Below, one piece after another: positions 37,584 to 49,324 of a stretch of 64,000 nt of DNA (within the stretch, counting starts at the first letter, position 1; each line of letters opens with the position of its first letter). The DNA is from Candidatus Kinetoplastibacterium sorsogonicusi (lineage in GTDB: Bacteria > Pseudomonadota > Gammaproteobacteria > Burkholderiales > Burkholderiaceae_B). Made by a program: the position numbers and the translations under genes. The notes under the pieces were generated by a model. That model searched no databases and was not told where the DNA came from. It saw only the letters and a list, made by a program, of their open reading frames with translations. The DNA is taken from the NCBI RefSeq assembly GCF_003072465.1, contig NZ_CP025628.1, positions 455,501-519,500 of the forward strand, in the 5' to 3' direction.

Positions 37584-39029
37584 TTACAAATATAATTTAT
37601 TTATAGTAACAAGTAATAAATTAGGTAATATACTTATTATTAATAATAAAACAAAATTCAATAATAAAATTATTTTAGATAAATGAAAATTATTTTTATC
37701 TTTAATATTCAAAATACCATCATAGTTACTTTGAATATTATCAAAATACATTATTTTAATAATATTCAGGTAATAATAAGCACCTATTACAGAAGAGATT
37801 GCAATAATCAATGTTATATATGTGTAACCAAAATCAATTAAATTTTTAAAAATTATTAATTTTGCATAAAATCCTATCATAGGAGGAATTCCAGCCATTG
37901 ATAACATTATCATTAAAATATAAAATGATAGAAATGGTTTATATTTATATAATTTATTAAAATCTCGAATATTTTGGAATTCAAAATTTTTATATGATAA
38001 ATACATAATTATTCCAAAACATGGTATAGATGTTAATAAATATGATATTAAATAAAATAAAGCAAATTCTATATTATTGTTAGCTAATGCTAATAAAACA
38101 AAACCCATATGGGATATAGCTGAATATGCTAATAATCTTTTAAAATTACTTTGCATAACAGCTAATATGTTACCTAAAATAATTGATGCAATAGACAAAT
38201 ATAATATTATTGTAGAAATATAATCTTTATCTACTTCTATAAATAAATTTAATAATCTAAAAAGTATAGTTATAATGGCTATTTTAGGACCAGAACTTAT
38301 TATAGAAGTAATAATTGTAGGCGCACCTTGATATACATCAGGCATCCACATATGAAAAGGTACAATACCTAATTTAAAAATTAATCCTATAATAATAAAA
38401 GTAAATGAAAAATTGTATAATTTATTAAAATTAGATATATTTGTAAACATGGAATTGATATCTAAAGTTCCAGTTATTCCATATAATATAGAAAATCCAT
38501 ATAATAAAATACCGGATGATAACAAACTTAAAATAAAATATTTTACAGCTGCTTCTATAGCTAATTTATTATTTTTTTGAATTACAATTAATGGGTATAA
38601 AGATAGTGACATTAACTCTATACCTAGATATATAACTACCAAATTATTAGCTGATATTAATAACATTTGTCCAATTAAAGCAAACATTATTAATACATAA
38701 AATTCTCCTTTATTATTTTCAATATTATTTTTTATATAATCATATCCATAAATAATTGATAATAATGTTACTAATGTAGTTACACATTTCAAAAATAAAG
38801 TTAATTTATCAATAATTAGTAAATCATAAAAAGCAGTACCGAATAATTTATTTATATATTGATAGTAAAATATCATTAAAAGAATAATTAAAATAAAAAT
38901 TATACTAAAAAATAAAATATTATTTTTTTTATTTTCATAAAATATATTAATAATTAATGTAAATGAAGCAAATAAAAATAATATAATTTCTGGAGATATG
39001 AGCAAAAAATCTAAATAGGATAGTATCAT
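37584..39029 (-). CDS. nuoN: NADH dehydrogenase subunit N
   Basis: A 481-residue antiporter-like membrane subunit with about 14 hydrophobic helices. Conserved blocks are GIELMSLSLYPLIV (with the proton-channel glutamate), AVKYFILSLLSSGILLYG (channel lysine), FHMWMPDVYQGAPT and LAYSAISHMGFVLLAL. It forms one of the proton channels in the complex I arm. It is the last gene of the nuoA-N row and ends next to convergent mfd. Confidence 0.96.
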   Translation of the reverse strand: MILSYLDFLLISPEIILFLFASFTLIINIFYENKKNNILFFSIIFILIILLMIFYYQYINKLFGTAFYDLLIIDKLTLFLKCVTTLVTLLSIIYGYDYIKNNIENNKGEFYVLIMFALIGQMLLISANNLVVIYLGIELMSLSLYPLIVIQKNNKLAIEAAVKYFILSLLSSGILLYGFSILYGITGTLDINSMFTNISNFNKLYNFSFTFIIIGLIFKLGIVPFHMWMPDVYQGAPTIITSIISSGPKIAIITILFRLLNLFIEVDKDYISTIILYLSIASIILGNILAVMQSNFKRLLAYSAISHMGFVLLALANNNIEFALFYLISYLLTSIPCFGIIMYLSYKNFEFQNIRDFNKLYKYKPFLSFYILMIMLSMAGIPPMIGFYAKLIIFKNLIDFGYTYITLIIAISSVIGAYYYLNIIKIMYFDNIQSNYDGILNIKDKNNFHLSKIILLLNFVLLLIISILPNLLLVTINKLYL

Positions 39030-39062
39030 AGTGTTTATTTTAACAATAACATTAGTAAATTT

Positions 39063-40532
39063 TTATTTATCGATCAAATTATTTAATAAATTATGTACAG
39101 AATTATGAAAAATTTCGTTTATTGGTTTAGGATATATTCCTATATATATTACTAATATAGACAATACTACAAGAATGAAAAATTCAATTTTATCTAAATC
39201 TTGAAAATTGACAACATTATTGCAACCAAAAGCTATTCTTTTTAGCATCCAAAGAGAATATGAGGCACCTATTAATAAAGAAGTAGCTGCAATTATAGAA
39301 ATAATAATATTATTTTTCATAGATCCTATAATTATCAAAAATTCTCCTACAAAACCACTTGTACCAGGTAATCCAGCACTAGCCATAGAAAACAAAACAA
39401 AAAATGTTACAAATTTTGGCATTGTATTAGTAATGCCACCATAATCTGAAATTTCTCTAGAATGATTTCTTGAATATAGTATACCTATACATAAAAACAT
39501 AGCAGATGAAATTAGTCCATGTGAAATCATCTGAATCAAAGCTCCTTCTATTCCAAAATCATTGAACATAAAAATTCCTAGGGTTACAAAACCCATATGT
39601 GAAATAGAAGAATAAGCTACTAACTTTTTCATATCTTTTTGTACTATAGCTATTAAACCTACATATACTATAGAGATTAATGAAATTATAGTAATAATCC
39701 AAGATAAATTTAAACAAGCTTCTGTGACAATAGGTAATGAAAATCTTAATAATCCATATGCACCTAACTTCAACATAATAGAAGCTAATACAATAGATCC
39801 AGTAGTTGGTGCTTCTACATGTACATCTGGTAACCAAGTATGGAAGGGAAAAATAGGTATTTTTATTCCAAAAGCTATTAAAAAAGCTATAAATAACAAA
39901 ATTTGTGAACTGTAATCTAAATTTAGATTATACCATTCAATTATACAAAAAGTACCAGATATTTTATATAAATATAATAATGAAATAAATAGTAATAATG
40001 ATCCAAAAAAAGTATAAATAAAAAGTTTAAAAGCTGCATATATTCTATTTTTACCACCCCAAATACCAATAATAATATACATTGGTATTAATGTAGATTC
40101 AAAAAAGATATAAAATAATATAGCATCTAAAGAAACAAAAACACCTACCATAAGACCAGAAAGAAGCATAAATGAGGCTAAATATTGCGCAATATTATTA
40201 ATACTGTCATCTTTTCTATATGCATACAAAATAACTAAAAAATTAATAAAAGCAGTTAAAAGAACAAAAAATATAGATATACCATCTATGCCAATATGAT
40301 AATTAATATTGAGAGTATCAATCCACTTAGCTTTATATGTAAATTGCATATATGGATTGCTTATATCGAAATACAAATATAAGGGTAAAGTTATTATAAA
40401 ACTAATTATAGATCCTATTAATGCTATATTTTTAGCAATATTTTCTTCTTTTTTGAAAAATATTATAAAAGCACTAAATAATATTGGTACAAATATAGAA
40501 GCTGTAAGCCATGGAAAATTAACTATTGACAT
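39063..40532 (-). CDS. nuoM: NADH dehydrogenase subunit M
   Basis: A 489-residue antiporter-like membrane subunit with about 14 helices. FFESTLIPMYIIIGIWGG holds the key glutamate, FHTWLPDVHVEAPTTGS and VAYSSISHMGFVTLG are the quinone-arm signatures, and FVGEFLIIIGS is present in the C-terminal half. It lies 33 bases before nuoN and 5 bases after nuoL. Nothing suggests damage. Confidence 0.97.
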   Translation of the reverse strand: MSIVNFPWLTASIFVPILFSAFIIFFKKEENIAKNIALIGSIISFIITLPLYLYFDISNPYMQFTYKAKWIDTLNINYHIGIDGISIFFVLLTAFINFLVILYAYRKDDSINNIAQYLASFMLLSGLMVGVFVSLDAILFYIFFESTLIPMYIIIGIWGGKNRIYAAFKLFIYTFFGSLLLFISLLYLYKISGTFCIIEWYNLNLDYSSQILLFIAFLIAFGIKIPIFPFHTWLPDVHVEAPTTGSIVLASIMLKLGAYGLLRFSLPIVTEACLNLSWIITIISLISIVYVGLIAIVQKDMKKLVAYSSISHMGFVTLGIFMFNDFGIEGALIQMISHGLISSAMFLCIGILYSRNHSREISDYGGITNTMPKFVTFFVLFSMASAGLPGTSGFVGEFLIIIGSMKNNIIISIIAATSLLIGASYSLWMLKRIAFGCNNVVNFQDLDKIEFFILVVLSILVIYIGIYPKPINEIFHNSVHNLLNNLIDK

Positions 40533-40537
40533 AATTA

Positions 40538-42505
40538 TTATTTAATAAGTAAAACAGATAAAATGATTGCAATGCCAGCTATCATAAAAAATGCATAATG
40601 ATATATATATCCTGAATGTAGCTTGCTTAAAAACATATAAAAATATCTCACTAATACAATATTACCATTAACAAAAAAACCATCTATTATTTTTTGGTCA
40701 AATATTTTATAAAAAATATTACCTATTTTTATGAAAAAAGGAACTAAAATTTTTTCATTTAACCAATCAAAATAATATCCATTTTTTAAAATTTTATTTA
40801 AAATATGTAATTTTTTAATTGAAAATAAATTCATTGATTTATTTTTTATGTAATTGTATTTACATAATACTATTAATAACCCTAATATTATCAAATAAAA
40901 TTGAATTTCATGTATAGCATGAATAGCAAATTTAACATTTCCTAACCATGTTGATTTTAATAAATTCATAGTTTGGTGTTTATAACTATTTATATTACTG
41001 TTTAATATAAAATCATCGACTAGAAAAAAACCTAAAAATATAGAAGGTATTGATAATAATACCAATGGTAATGTAATAGACCATTTTGATTCATGAGGAA
41101 TGTTTGAGTTGATAGATCTAAAATTTTCTTTTCCATGAAATACTATAATATATAATCTTAATGAATATATAGAAGTAATTAAAATACCTAAATTAGTTGC
41201 ATAATAAGCAAAATTAGCACCATATATCGAACTATATTTTATAGCTTCTATCAAAATTTCTTTAGAATAAAAACCAGAAAAAAATGGTATTCCTATTAAA
41301 GATAATGAACCAATTAAAAAAGTAATACAAGTAATAGGCATGTATTTATATAATCCACCCATATTTTTTATGTTTTGATCATGATGCATACCAATAATTA
41401 CTGAACCTGCGCATAAAAATAATAAAGCCTTAAAAAATGCATGCGTTAATAAATGAAATATAGCAATTGGATAAGCAGAAATACCAATCGCTACCATCAT
41501 ATAACCTAATTGAGATAAAGTTGAATAGGCAATAATTTTTTTTATATCATTTTGTACAATTCCTAATATACCCATAAATAGAGCACTTAATGATCCTATT
41601 ATAGTTATAAATGATAATAATTCATCTGAAAATTCAAATAAAATATATAATCTAACTACCAAAAAAATACCTGCTGTTACCATAGTTGCAGCATGTATTA
41701 GTGCAGAAATAGGAGTAGGACCTTCCATAGAATCTGGTAACCAAGAATGTAAAGGAATTTGTGCTGATTTTGCCATGGCTCCCATAAATAATAACCAACA
41801 TGCTAATTTTATTACAGAAAATTCATAAGATAGAATAAAAATTTTATTGTTAGCTGCTATATAAGATGCATTATTTAATATGTCTTTATAATAAAATGAA
41901 TCTGTATTAATAAAAATTAATATGATTCCTAATAATAAACCAAAATCACCTACACGATTTATTAAAAATGCTTTTAAGTTAGCATGTACAGCTGTAGGTT
42001 TATAATGCCAAAATCCAATTAATAAGTATGATACTAATCCAACTGCTTCCCATCCAAAAAAAAGTTGAACCATGTTATTTGACATCACTAACATTAACAT
42101 TGAAAATGTAAATAAAGATATATAACAAAAAAATCTCTGATATCCATCATCTTTATACATATAACCAATTGTATAAATATGAACCATTAAAGAAATAAAA
42201 GTAATTATTATCATCATAATAGATGACAATATATCTATTAAGAACCCAATATTAAATGTAGTATTACTAATGATATTCCAATTATATAAATTTATATCTA
42301 TATCACCATAATTTAATACATGATAAAAAATAATACAAGAAAACAAAAATGCTATTAATATTCCTGATATTGCAATTAAACTGGCATATTTTTTATTAAT
42401 AAAATCATATACAAATCCTGTCCCAAATAAACCAAGAATAATTGAACTAACTAGAGGAGCTAAGACAACTATTAAATAATAATTTGATAAATTAATAATA
42501 TCCAT
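40538..42505 (-). CDS. nuoL: NADH dehydrogenase subunit L
   Basis: A 655-residue membrane subunit, the most distal proton channel. It carries FFGWEAVGLVSYLLIGFW, KAFLINRVGDFGLLLG, LHSWLPDSMEGPTPISALIHAATMVTAG and IAYSTLSQLGYMMVA. The C-terminal part has the long lateral helix followed by a final transmembrane segment, as in other NuoL proteins. It sits 16 bases after nuoK. Confidence 0.97.
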   Translation of the reverse strand: MDIINLSNYYLIVVLAPLVSSIILGLFGTGFVYDFINKKYASLIAISGILIAFLFSCIIFYHVLNYGDIDINLYNWNIISNTTFNIGFLIDILSSIMMIIITFISLMVHIYTIGYMYKDDGYQRFFCYISLFTFSMLMLVMSNNMVQLFFGWEAVGLVSYLLIGFWHYKPTAVHANLKAFLINRVGDFGLLLGIILIFINTDSFYYKDILNNASYIAANNKIFILSYEFSVIKLACWLLFMGAMAKSAQIPLHSWLPDSMEGPTPISALIHAATMVTAGIFLVVRLYILFEFSDELLSFITIIGSLSALFMGILGIVQNDIKKIIAYSTLSQLGYMMVAIGISAYPIAIFHLLTHAFFKALLFLCAGSVIIGMHHDQNIKNMGGLYKYMPITCITFLIGSLSLIGIPFFSGFYSKEILIEAIKYSSIYGANFAYYATNLGILITSIYSLRLYIIVFHGKENFRSINSNIPHESKWSITLPLVLLSIPSIFLGFFLVDDFILNSNINSYKHQTMNLLKSTWLGNVKFAIHAIHEIQFYLIILGLLIVLCKYNYIKNKSMNLFSIKKLHILNKILKNGYYFDWLNEKILVPFFIKIGNIFYKIFDQKIIDGFFVNGNIVLVRYFYMFLSKLHSGYIYHYAFFMIAGIAIILSVLLIK

Positions 42506-42521
42506 TATATGATGCTGCCTA

Positions 42522-42824
42522 TTATCCTTTAAGATGATTTATTTGATTAAAATCAATATCATTATAATTTCTAAAAATTAGTATTAGCATAGCTAAGCCT
42601 ATAGCCATTTCTGCTGCTGCAACTGTCAAAACAAAAAATACAAATACCTGTCCATCAATATCATTATGATAAGAAGAAAATGATATTAAATTTGTATTAA
42701 TAGATAACAAAATTATTTCTATAGACATAAGAAGCACGATTAAATTTTTACGATTTAAAAGAACTCCTACTATCCCAATAACAAATAGTAAAAGGCTTAC
42801 TACTAAATAATTGAATAACATCAT
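42522..42824 (-). CDS. nuoK: NADH dehydrogenase subunit K
   Basis: A 100-residue membrane subunit with three helices. It has the conserved glutamates in LLMSIEIILLSINTN and in the TVAAAEMAIGLAMLI segment that form part of the proton path. Length is exactly that of the family. It is located between nuoJ (15 bases) and nuoL (16 bases). Confidence 0.96.
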   Translation of the reverse strand: MMLFNYLVVSLLLFVIGIVGVLLNRKNLIVLLMSIEIILLSINTNLISFSSYHNDIDGQVFVFFVLTVAAAEMAIGLAMLILIFRNYNDIDFNQINHLKG

Positions 42825-42839
42825 ATTTCTTTTACCTTA

Positions 42840-43454
42840 TTAGTCAATTTTATTAAAATTTATATCTTTAACTATTGTTAATCTATCTTTAGCATTAGTA
42901 TTTATTGCAACATCAATATCATTGTATTTTACATTACATTTTTTATTTTTTTGAATAGTTAAAGAAATTACAGCTATCATACCTACAAATAAAATAATAG
43001 CACCTAACTCTATAGCAAGTACATATTTGCTATACATTAACTTTCCTATTTCTAGCGTATTATTTACACTTTGTATTAAATATATGTCATTTTTTATAAA
43101 AATAAAGCTAGATAAAATTGTTATCATTTCAAGAAAAATAATAACAGCTAGGATTATAATATAAAATTTATAAGATTGAAAAAACAAAGTACTTTTATTA
43201 CCACAATTTTTAACTTTATTATTAATTAACATAATAGCAAATAAAAAAAGCACTAAAACAGCACCAACATATACAACTATTAATAATAAAGATAAAAATT
43301 CAGCACCTAATGTCATCCACAATATTGATGTATTGATAAAAACTAATATTAAGAATAATAAAGATATAATCAGTTGTTTACTAGTAATTACTATACAACT
43401 AGAAAATAACAAAAAAAATGATACAATATAAAACAAAATATTATTAATATTCAT
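42840..43454 (-). CDS. nuoJ: NADH dehydrogenase subunit J
   Basis: A 204-residue membrane subunit with five helices. The most conserved stretch, LLIVVYVGAVLVLFLFAIML with its glycine that unwinds TM3, is intact, and ELGAIILFVGMIAVISLT follows. The hydrophilic tail after residue 170 is variable. It comes 18 bases after nuoI. Confidence 0.95.
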   Translation of the reverse strand: MNINNILFYIVSFFLLFSSCIVITSKQLIISLLFLILVFINTSILWMTLGAEFLSLLLIVVYVGAVLVLFLFAIMLINNKVKNCGNKSTLFFQSYKFYIIILAVIIFLEMITILSSFIFIKNDIYLIQSVNNTLEIGKLMYSKYVLAIELGAIILFVGMIAVISLTIQKNKKCNVKYNDIDVAINTNAKDRLTIVKDINFNKID

Positions 43455-43472
43455 AGTATTAAACTCTTTTAT

Positions 43473-43976
43473 TTAGCGATATTTAGAATCTTCTAATTTT
43501 TTTTGATTAATATCATTTTCATAAAGATCTCCAATAGCTAATAATTTTTCTTTAGTTAAATATAAATCATCACGTTTATCTCCATGATATTCATATATAT
43601 GTGTTTCTACAATAGAATCTACTGGACAACTTTCTTCACATAATCCACAAAAAATACATTTTGTTAAATCTATATCATAACGTTTAGTTCTTCTTGTTCC
43701 ATCTTGACGTATTTCTGATTCAATGTTAATTGCCATAGCTGGACAAACTGATTCGCATAGTTTACACGCAATACATCTTTCCTCACCGTTAGGATATCTT
43801 CTTAAAGCATGTAAACCTCTAAAACGAGGAGAATATGGTGTTTTTTCTTGAGGGTATTTTAATGTAATTTTTCTTTTGAAAAAATATTTTCCAGTAATAA
43901 TAAGACCCTTTATAAAATCTAATAAGATAAGATTTTTTAAAAAATTTTTTATAACAAAAATATATCTGTTGATCAT
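43473..43976 (-). CDS. nuoI: NADH dehydrogenase subunit I (two [4Fe-4S] clusters)
   Basis: A 167-residue peripheral-arm subunit holding clusters N6a and N6b in the two motifs [12 protein letters not shown] and [36 protein letters not shown] and [18 protein letters not shown] are typical of the betaproteobacterial form. The start is put at the ATG at 43976; an in-frame GTG three codons earlier, directly after the nuoH stop, is an alternative. It relays electrons to NuoB's N2 cluster. Confidence 0.96.
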   Translation of the reverse strand: MINRYIFVIKNFLKNLILLDFIKGLIITGKYFFKRKITLKYPQEKTPYSPRFRGLHALRRYPNGEERCIACKLCESVCPAMAINIESEIRQDGTRRTKRYDIDLTKCIFCGLCEESCPVDSIVETHIYEYHGDKRDDLYLTKEKLLAIGDLYENDINQKKLEDSKYR

Positions 43977-43985
43977 GTAATACAC

Positions 43986-45071
43986 TCATATCCAAATGTT
44001 AAAAGAAGATCTTATCCAAATTGCAACAATAACAAGCCATAAACCTGTTATTGGTATAAAAAATTTCCATCCTAAACGCATAATCTGATCATAACGATAC
44101 CTAGGAAAAGTAGCTCTAACCCATATAAATATAGAAATAATAAAAAAAGTCTTAATTCCTAACCATAACCATGTAGGTATAAAATTAAATGGAAATATAT
44201 TTAAAGGAGGTAACCATCCTCCTAAAAACATAATGGAAGCCATACATGATAACAAAATTATATTAGCATATTCGCTTAAAAAAAATAAAGCAAAACCTAC
44301 ACCAGAATATTCTACCATATGTCCAGCAACAATTTCAGATTCTCCTTCAACAACATCAAAAGGATGCCTATTTGTTTCTGCAATAGAAGAAATAATATAA
44401 ATTATAAATAATGGAAATAATGGAAGCCAATTCCAAGACAGAAAGTTTAATCCTAAATTAGCAAAATATCCTTTAGATTGAGAAATAACTATTTCAGAAA
44501 TATTTAAGCTTTTAGAAACTAATAAAATTACTATTAATATAAAACCTATAGCTAATTCATACGATATCATTTGAGCAGAAGCTCTTAATGATGCTAAAAA
44601 TGCGTATTTAGAATTTGATGCCCAACCAGCTATTACTATTCCATATACTCCAAGAGAAGTAATTGCCATAAAATATAATAAACCAGCATTTATATTTGCT
44701 AAAACAATATCTGGTCCAAATGGTACGACTGCCCAAACTGCTAAAGCAGATACTAAAGTAATTACTGGAGCAAATATAAATAAAAATTTATTTGCAGCAG
44801 AAGGTAGTATAACTTCTTTACTTAAAAGTTTAAAAACATCAGCAAAAGGTTGCAACAAGCCTTTTATACCTGTTCTATTTGGACCAATCCTAACATGTAA
44901 AAATGCTAATAGCTTACGTTCCCAATATGTTAAATAAGCAACACATAAAATTATTATAATAGAAATAATAAATATATATTGTATTTTCGATATAAATAAA
45001 TTTAAAGTTTGCTCATTAAAAATAAATTTTTCATATATTGTATTAAAAAAATTATTAATTGAAATCATCAT
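43986..45071 (-). CDS. nuoH: NADH dehydrogenase subunit H
   Basis: A 361-residue membrane subunit forming the quinone-access chamber. It contains [34 protein letters not shown], the acidic loop [18 protein letters not shown] and [18 protein letters not shown]. The start is chosen at the ATG that overlaps the nuoG stop (ATGA) behind a GGAG; ATG 45068 and an upstream GTG are alternatives that change only the first residues. It is likely translationally coupled to nuoG. Confidence 0.96.
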   Translation of the reverse strand: MMISINNFFNTIYEKFIFNEQTLNLFISKIQYIFIISIIIILCVAYLTYWERKLLAFLHVRIGPNRTGIKGLLQPFADVFKLLSKEVILPSAANKFLFIFAPVITLVSALAVWAVVPFGPDIVLANINAGLLYFMAITSLGVYGIVIAGWASNSKYAFLASLRASAQMISYELAIGFILIVILLVSKSLNISEIVISQSKGYFANLGLNFLSWNWLPLFPLFIIYIISSIAETNRHPFDVVEGESEIVAGHMVEYSGVGFALFFLSEYANIILLSCMASIMFLGGWLPPLNIFPFNFIPTWLWLGIKTFFIISIFIWVRATFPRYRYDQIMRLGWKFFIPITGLWLVIVAIWIRSSFNIWI

Positions 45072-47419
45072 ATGCACTCCAACTTAATATCAGTAAAAGC
45101 GCTATTTATAAAAATTACATCTTCAAATCCAGCAGATATTTTTACACAATTATTTGCTATTTTATTATCTTCTTGAATATCTAGAATAACTGTTCCATAT
45201 TTTGTATTAATTTTAACTTTACCAAAATTATTTATTTTTAATTTGGATAAAGTTAAATTATTAGCTATAAAACATGGTTTTTCTGATTGTTTTGTATTTT
45301 GTAATGATCTAGCTCTACGTACTATAGGATCTTTTTTATAAATAGGTATATCTGCAATTCTTTCAATAATATTTTCTTTTACATTAGATATACCTATAGA
45401 AGAAGTAACATTATTAGAAAGTTTTAAACTTAAATCAACATTTGATAATAATTCATCTTTAATATCTAAAGAACTAGTATATTCAAAACCATCTAAATCA
45501 AGAATATTAGCTAAAACTCTGAGAATTTTCCATCCAGGTCTAGTTTCTTTAAATGGAAGAATTACAGCTTTGAAACTTTGAATATATCCACAATTATTAA
45601 TAAATGTACCAGAAGTTTCACTAAATGGAGCAATAGGTAAAATCATTTTAGCCCATTTTTTAGCTTCAGAAGCATATGGTGTCAAAGCTATAGAAAATTC
45701 AGATTGAGCTAAATTCATTAAAGTTTCTGCTGGATTATTAAAATCAAAAGATGGCTCTGCATGCAATATTATATAAGATTTTAGCTTTTTTTCTAAAATT
45801 TGATTTGTATTTTTGTTATTATTAATAGGATATGCATTGGCTAAATATCCACCAATTGTATTTGAACCAGATAATAAAAATCCAAATTTTGCATCAAGCA
45901 ATTGTGAAATTTTATAAGAATTAGCTAATAATTTACCATTATCAGATAATTCAAGTATAGAATTATCAATAAAAATACCAATATTTTTTCCTTGAAAAAG
46001 ATGCAATGCTATATTTTTTGCATTTGTGCTAACTTTTATATTAATAAAGCATTCAGGAATTTTAATATTATTTAACTCTAATAAAGCAATACATATTTCT
46101 GCTATAGAATTTACCATATTGAGAGGAGATACTGTAATTCTATCAGCTACTTGAATATTATGTTCGTATTCACAGCTATCTACTAAAAATAATTTAGCAC
46201 CATTATTTACGGCTTTTCTAAATTTCAGAGCTAATAAAGGATGATCATTACGTAAATTTGAACCAATAATTAAAATTCTATCTAAATTTTCTATTTCAGA
46301 TATAGGCATACCCAACCATGGTATACCTTCTATATTATTATTAGCATCTATATTTAAATTTTTTATCCTAAAATCTATATTATCAGAGCCAATAGATTTT
46401 GCAATTTTAGAAATTAATAATAATTCCTCTAATGTCGAATAATTAGAAGCTAAAAAACCTATATCATTACCACTATGATTTTTTAATATGTTAGAAAATT
46501 TATCTTTTATAATATCAAAAGCTTGATCCCATGAAATATCTTCCCATTTATTATGTACATTTTTAACTATAGGATTTGATAACCGGTCATTACAATTTAA
46601 ACCTTCATAAGAAAATCGATCTCTATCACTAATCCAACATTCATTTATTTTTTCATTTTGATATGGTGTAACACGATAAATATGATTAGATTTAACATGC
46701 ATCAATAAATTAGTACCTAAACTATCATGAGGGCTTATAGAAAATCTATGAGCTAATTCCCAACTACGTGCTGAAAATCTAAATGGTTTAGATGTTAAAG
46801 CACCAACAGGACAAATATCTATCATATTACCTGACAATTCAGATTCAATATTCCTACTAAGAAATGAACTAATTTCAGAATGCTCACCTCTATTAAGTAT
46901 TCCTAATTCTTGTGTTCCAGCAATCTCTATACTAAAGCGAATACATCTACTGCAATGAATGCAACGACTCATTTCTTCTGCTGAAATTAATGGTCCTAAA
47001 TTTTTATGTATAAATACTCTTTTAGTAGTAGTAGATGATAAACGAGACTTAGAAGAACCATACTCGAAAGATATATCTTGTAATGTACATTCCCCACCTT
47101 GATCACAAATTGGACAATCTAATGGATGATTTCTTAAAAGAAATTCTAAAACACCTTTTCTAGCAATTTTAACCTTTTCAGAACATGTTGTGATATTCAT
47201 GCCATTAGATACAATAGTAGAACATGCAGGTAATAGTTTATTGAATTTTTCTACTTCTACTAAACACATTCTGCAATTTGCAGCTACTGATAATTTTTTA
47301 TGATAACAAAAATGAGGTATATATTTACCAACTTTATTTGTAGCATTGATTATAGTAGTACCCTTAGGTACTTTGATTTTTTCTCCATCTACTATTATTT
47401 CAATCATTATGTTATCCAT
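45068..47419 (-). CDS. nuoG: NADH dehydrogenase subunit G
   Basis: A 783-residue Fe-S subunit of the peripheral arm. The N-terminal [2Fe-2S] domain has [15 protein letters not shown] and a later cysteine in LLPACST. The [18 protein letters not shown] motif supplies N5, and [10 protein letters not shown] with a later [11 protein letters not shown] supplies N4. The large molybdopterin-oxidoreductase-like domain follows but is more diverged. An internal ATG four codons in (47407) is a possible alternative start. It lies 12 bases after nuoF. Confidence 0.95.
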   Translation of the reverse strand: MDNIMIEIIVDGEKIKVPKGTTIINATNKVGKYIPHFCYHKKLSVAANCRMCLVEVEKFNKLLPACSTIVSNGMNITTCSEKVKIARKGVLEFLLRNHPLDCPICDQGGECTLQDISFEYGSSKSRLSSTTTKRVFIHKNLGPLISAEEMSRCIHCSRCIRFSIEIAGTQELGILNRGEHSEISSFLSRNIESELSGNMIDICPVGALTSKPFRFSARSWELAHRFSISPHDSLGTNLLMHVKSNHIYRVTPYQNEKINECWISDRDRFSYEGLNCNDRLSNPIVKNVHNKWEDISWDQAFDIIKDKFSNILKNHSGNDIGFLASNYSTLEELLLISKIAKSIGSDNIDFRIKNLNIDANNNIEGIPWLGMPISEIENLDRILIIGSNLRNDHPLLALKFRKAVNNGAKLFLVDSCEYEHNIQVADRITVSPLNMVNSIAEICIALLELNNIKIPECFINIKVSTNAKNIALHLFQGKNIGIFIDNSILELSDNGKLLANSYKISQLLDAKFGFLLSGSNTIGGYLANAYPINNNKNTNQILEKKLKSYIILHAEPSFDFNNPAETLMNLAQSEFSIALTPYASEAKKWAKMILPIAPFSETSGTFINNCGYIQSFKAVILPFKETRPGWKILRVLANILDLDGFEYTSSLDIKDELLSNVDLSLKLSNNVTSSIGISNVKENIIERIADIPIYKKDPIVRRARSLQNTKQSEKPCFIANNLTLSKLKINNFGKVKINTKYGTVILDIQEDNKIANNCVKISAGFEDVIFINSAFTDIKLECI

Positions 47420-47431
47420 TTCACTATAACT

Positions 47432-48787
47432 CTATAAATATTGAGGGACTAAACATGATTTATGTTCAATATGGTAAACAAATTCATCCCAAAAATGTTG
47501 TAAAAAACTATTAATAGGCATAACAGCAGCATCACCAAGTGCACATATAGTGTTACCAATTATATTATTTGATACGGATTTTAAAAGATCCAAATCTTCT
47601 AAAGTGCCTTTACCTATTTCTATTTTATGTATTATATTATATAACCAATAAGTACCTTCTCTACAAGGAGTACATTGACCGCAACTTTCTTCAGCATAAA
47701 ATAAAGATAATTGCATCAAAGATTTGACCATACATCTTGTATGATCTAATACAATCACGGCACCAGAACCTAACATAGAACCTGCTTTTGATATTGCATC
47801 ATAATCCATAGAAATTTTATTTATTATATGACTAGGTAATACTGGAGAACTAGAACCACCAGGAATAACAGCTTTTAATGTATTACCTTGACGTACTCCG
47901 CCAGCTAATCCTAATAAATCAATAAATGAGGTTCCAAGTGGCACTTCATAATTACCTGGTAAATTTACATCTCCACTAATAGAAAAAATCTTTGTACCAG
48001 TACTATTATTTATACCTATTTTTGAATATGAATGTGCTCCATGTCTAATGATCCATGGTATAGCAGCAAAAGTTTCTGTATTATTTATGACTGTAGGTTT
48101 ACCATATAAACCAAACTGTGCAGGAAATGGAGGTTTAAAGCGAGGTTGACCTTTATTACCTTCTAAAGATTCTAATAAAGCTGTCTCTTCTCCACATATA
48201 TATGCACCATAACCATGTACTGCATATAAATCAAAATTAAATTTAGAACCTAAAATATTTTTGCCTAAAAATCCTAAATTTCTAGCTTCTTCAATTGCAA
48301 ATTCAAATCTTTTATAAACTTCAAAAATTTCTCCATGTATATAATTATAACCAATATCAATACCCATAGCATAAGCAGCTATAATCATACCTTCTATTAC
48401 TATATGTGGATTAAATCTTAATATATCTCTATCTTTAAAAGTACCTGGTTCACCTTCATCTGAATTACAAATAAGATACTTTTTAATATTTGTATCTTTT
48501 GTTATAAATCCCCATTTAATACCTGTAGGAAACCCAGCTCCTCCTCTTCCTCTAAGTCCAGAGTTAGTTATTTCTAATATAATTTCATTAGGAAGGATAT
48601 TATTTTTGATGATATTTTTTAAAGCTATATAACCATCACGATTTATATAATCATTTATTTTCCAATTATATCCATCAAGATTAGCCATAATTTGAGGGCT
48701 GATATGTCTATTATGTAAACACATAGAATTTGTAACATCATCAGAAATATTAGGCAAAAGACTTGGAGGTAAATCGATTTTTTTCAT
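47432..48787 (-). CDS. nuoF: NADH dehydrogenase subunit F (NADH/FMN site)
   Basis: A 451-residue subunit oxidising NADH. It has the glycine-rich NADH/FMN motif [19 protein letters not shown] near residues 73-91 and the [15 protein letters not shown] flavin-site block. Further on are [17 protein letters not shown] and the N3 cluster cysteines in [12 protein letters not shown], with a later cysteine in [11 protein letters not shown]. All features are intact. It follows nuoE by 11 bases. Confidence 0.97.
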   Translation of the reverse strand: MKKIDLPPSLLPNISDDVTNSMCLHNRHISPQIMANLDGYNWKINDYINRDGYIALKNIIKNNILPNEIILEITNSGLRGRGGAGFPTGIKWGFITKDTNIKKYLICNSDEGEPGTFKDRDILRFNPHIVIEGMIIAAYAMGIDIGYNYIHGEIFEVYKRFEFAIEEARNLGFLGKNILGSKFNFDLYAVHGYGAYICGEETALLESLEGNKGQPRFKPPFPAQFGLYGKPTVINNTETFAAIPWIIRHGAHSYSKIGINNSTGTKIFSISGDVNLPGNYEVPLGTSFIDLLGLAGGVRQGNTLKAVIPGGSSSPVLPSHIINKISMDYDAISKAGSMLGSGAVIVLDHTRCMVKSLMQLSLFYAEESCGQCTPCREGTYWLYNIIHKIEIGKGTLEDLDLLKSVSNNIIGNTICALGDAAVMPINSFLQHFWDEFVYHIEHKSCLVPQYL

Positions 48788-48798
48788 ATTTAATTCTC

Positions 48799-49287
48799 TT
48801 ATGCTTCATCTTGATCTAATTTATTTAATAGTGAATCTATTTTTTCTTCAGTCATTTTTATATGCATATTTTGATTATTTATCAAAATAACTGGAGCATC
48901 CCCACAAGCACCCATACATTCTGTTTCAATAACACTAAATTTATTATCTTTAGTAATTTCTTTAAATTTTGTATTTAATCTTTTACATATATAATTAGCA
49001 ACTTGTTTAGAACCACGTAAAGCACATGGTAAATTTGTACAAATTGAAATTTTGTATTTACCAACAGGTAAAGTATTAAACATATTATAAAATGTTGCTA
49101 TTTCTTGAGCTTTAATTGCTGGAATATTAAGATAATTAGCAACTTCTTCTATAATCTCATTTGACAACCAATTTTTTTCTTTTTGTGCTATCGCAAGAGC
49201 AGCAATAATTGCTGATTGTTTTTTATCTATAGGAAACTTTGATATTTCTTTATCAATATCTTTATAAGCTTGTTCAGACAAAAGCAT
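48799..49287 (-). CDS. nuoE: NADH dehydrogenase subunit E
   Basis: A 162-residue thioredoxin-like [2Fe-2S] protein (cluster N1a). The cluster cysteines are in [11 protein letters not shown] (C-x4-C) and [11 protein letters not shown] (C-x3-C). It is the usual partner of NuoF. It is preceded by nuoD with a 37-base gap, the widest but two in the operon, which may hold a weak internal signal. Confidence 0.95.
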   Translation of the reverse strand: MLLSEQAYKDIDKEISKFPIDKKQSAIIAALAIAQKEKNWLSNEIIEEVANYLNIPAIKAQEIATFYNMFNTLPVGKYKISICTNLPCALRGSKQVANYICKRLNTKFKEITKDNKFSVIETECMGACGDAPVILINNQNMHIKMTEEKIDSLLNKLDQDEA

Positions 49288-49324
49288 AATTTACATCCCA
49301 ATATAAATTGAAAAATTTAATAAA

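Noticed and set aside
39559-39837. 92-codon frame with many cysteines on the minus strand
   Set aside because: It is an out-of-frame shadow of nuoM; the cysteines come from the coding of conserved NuoM residues in another frame.
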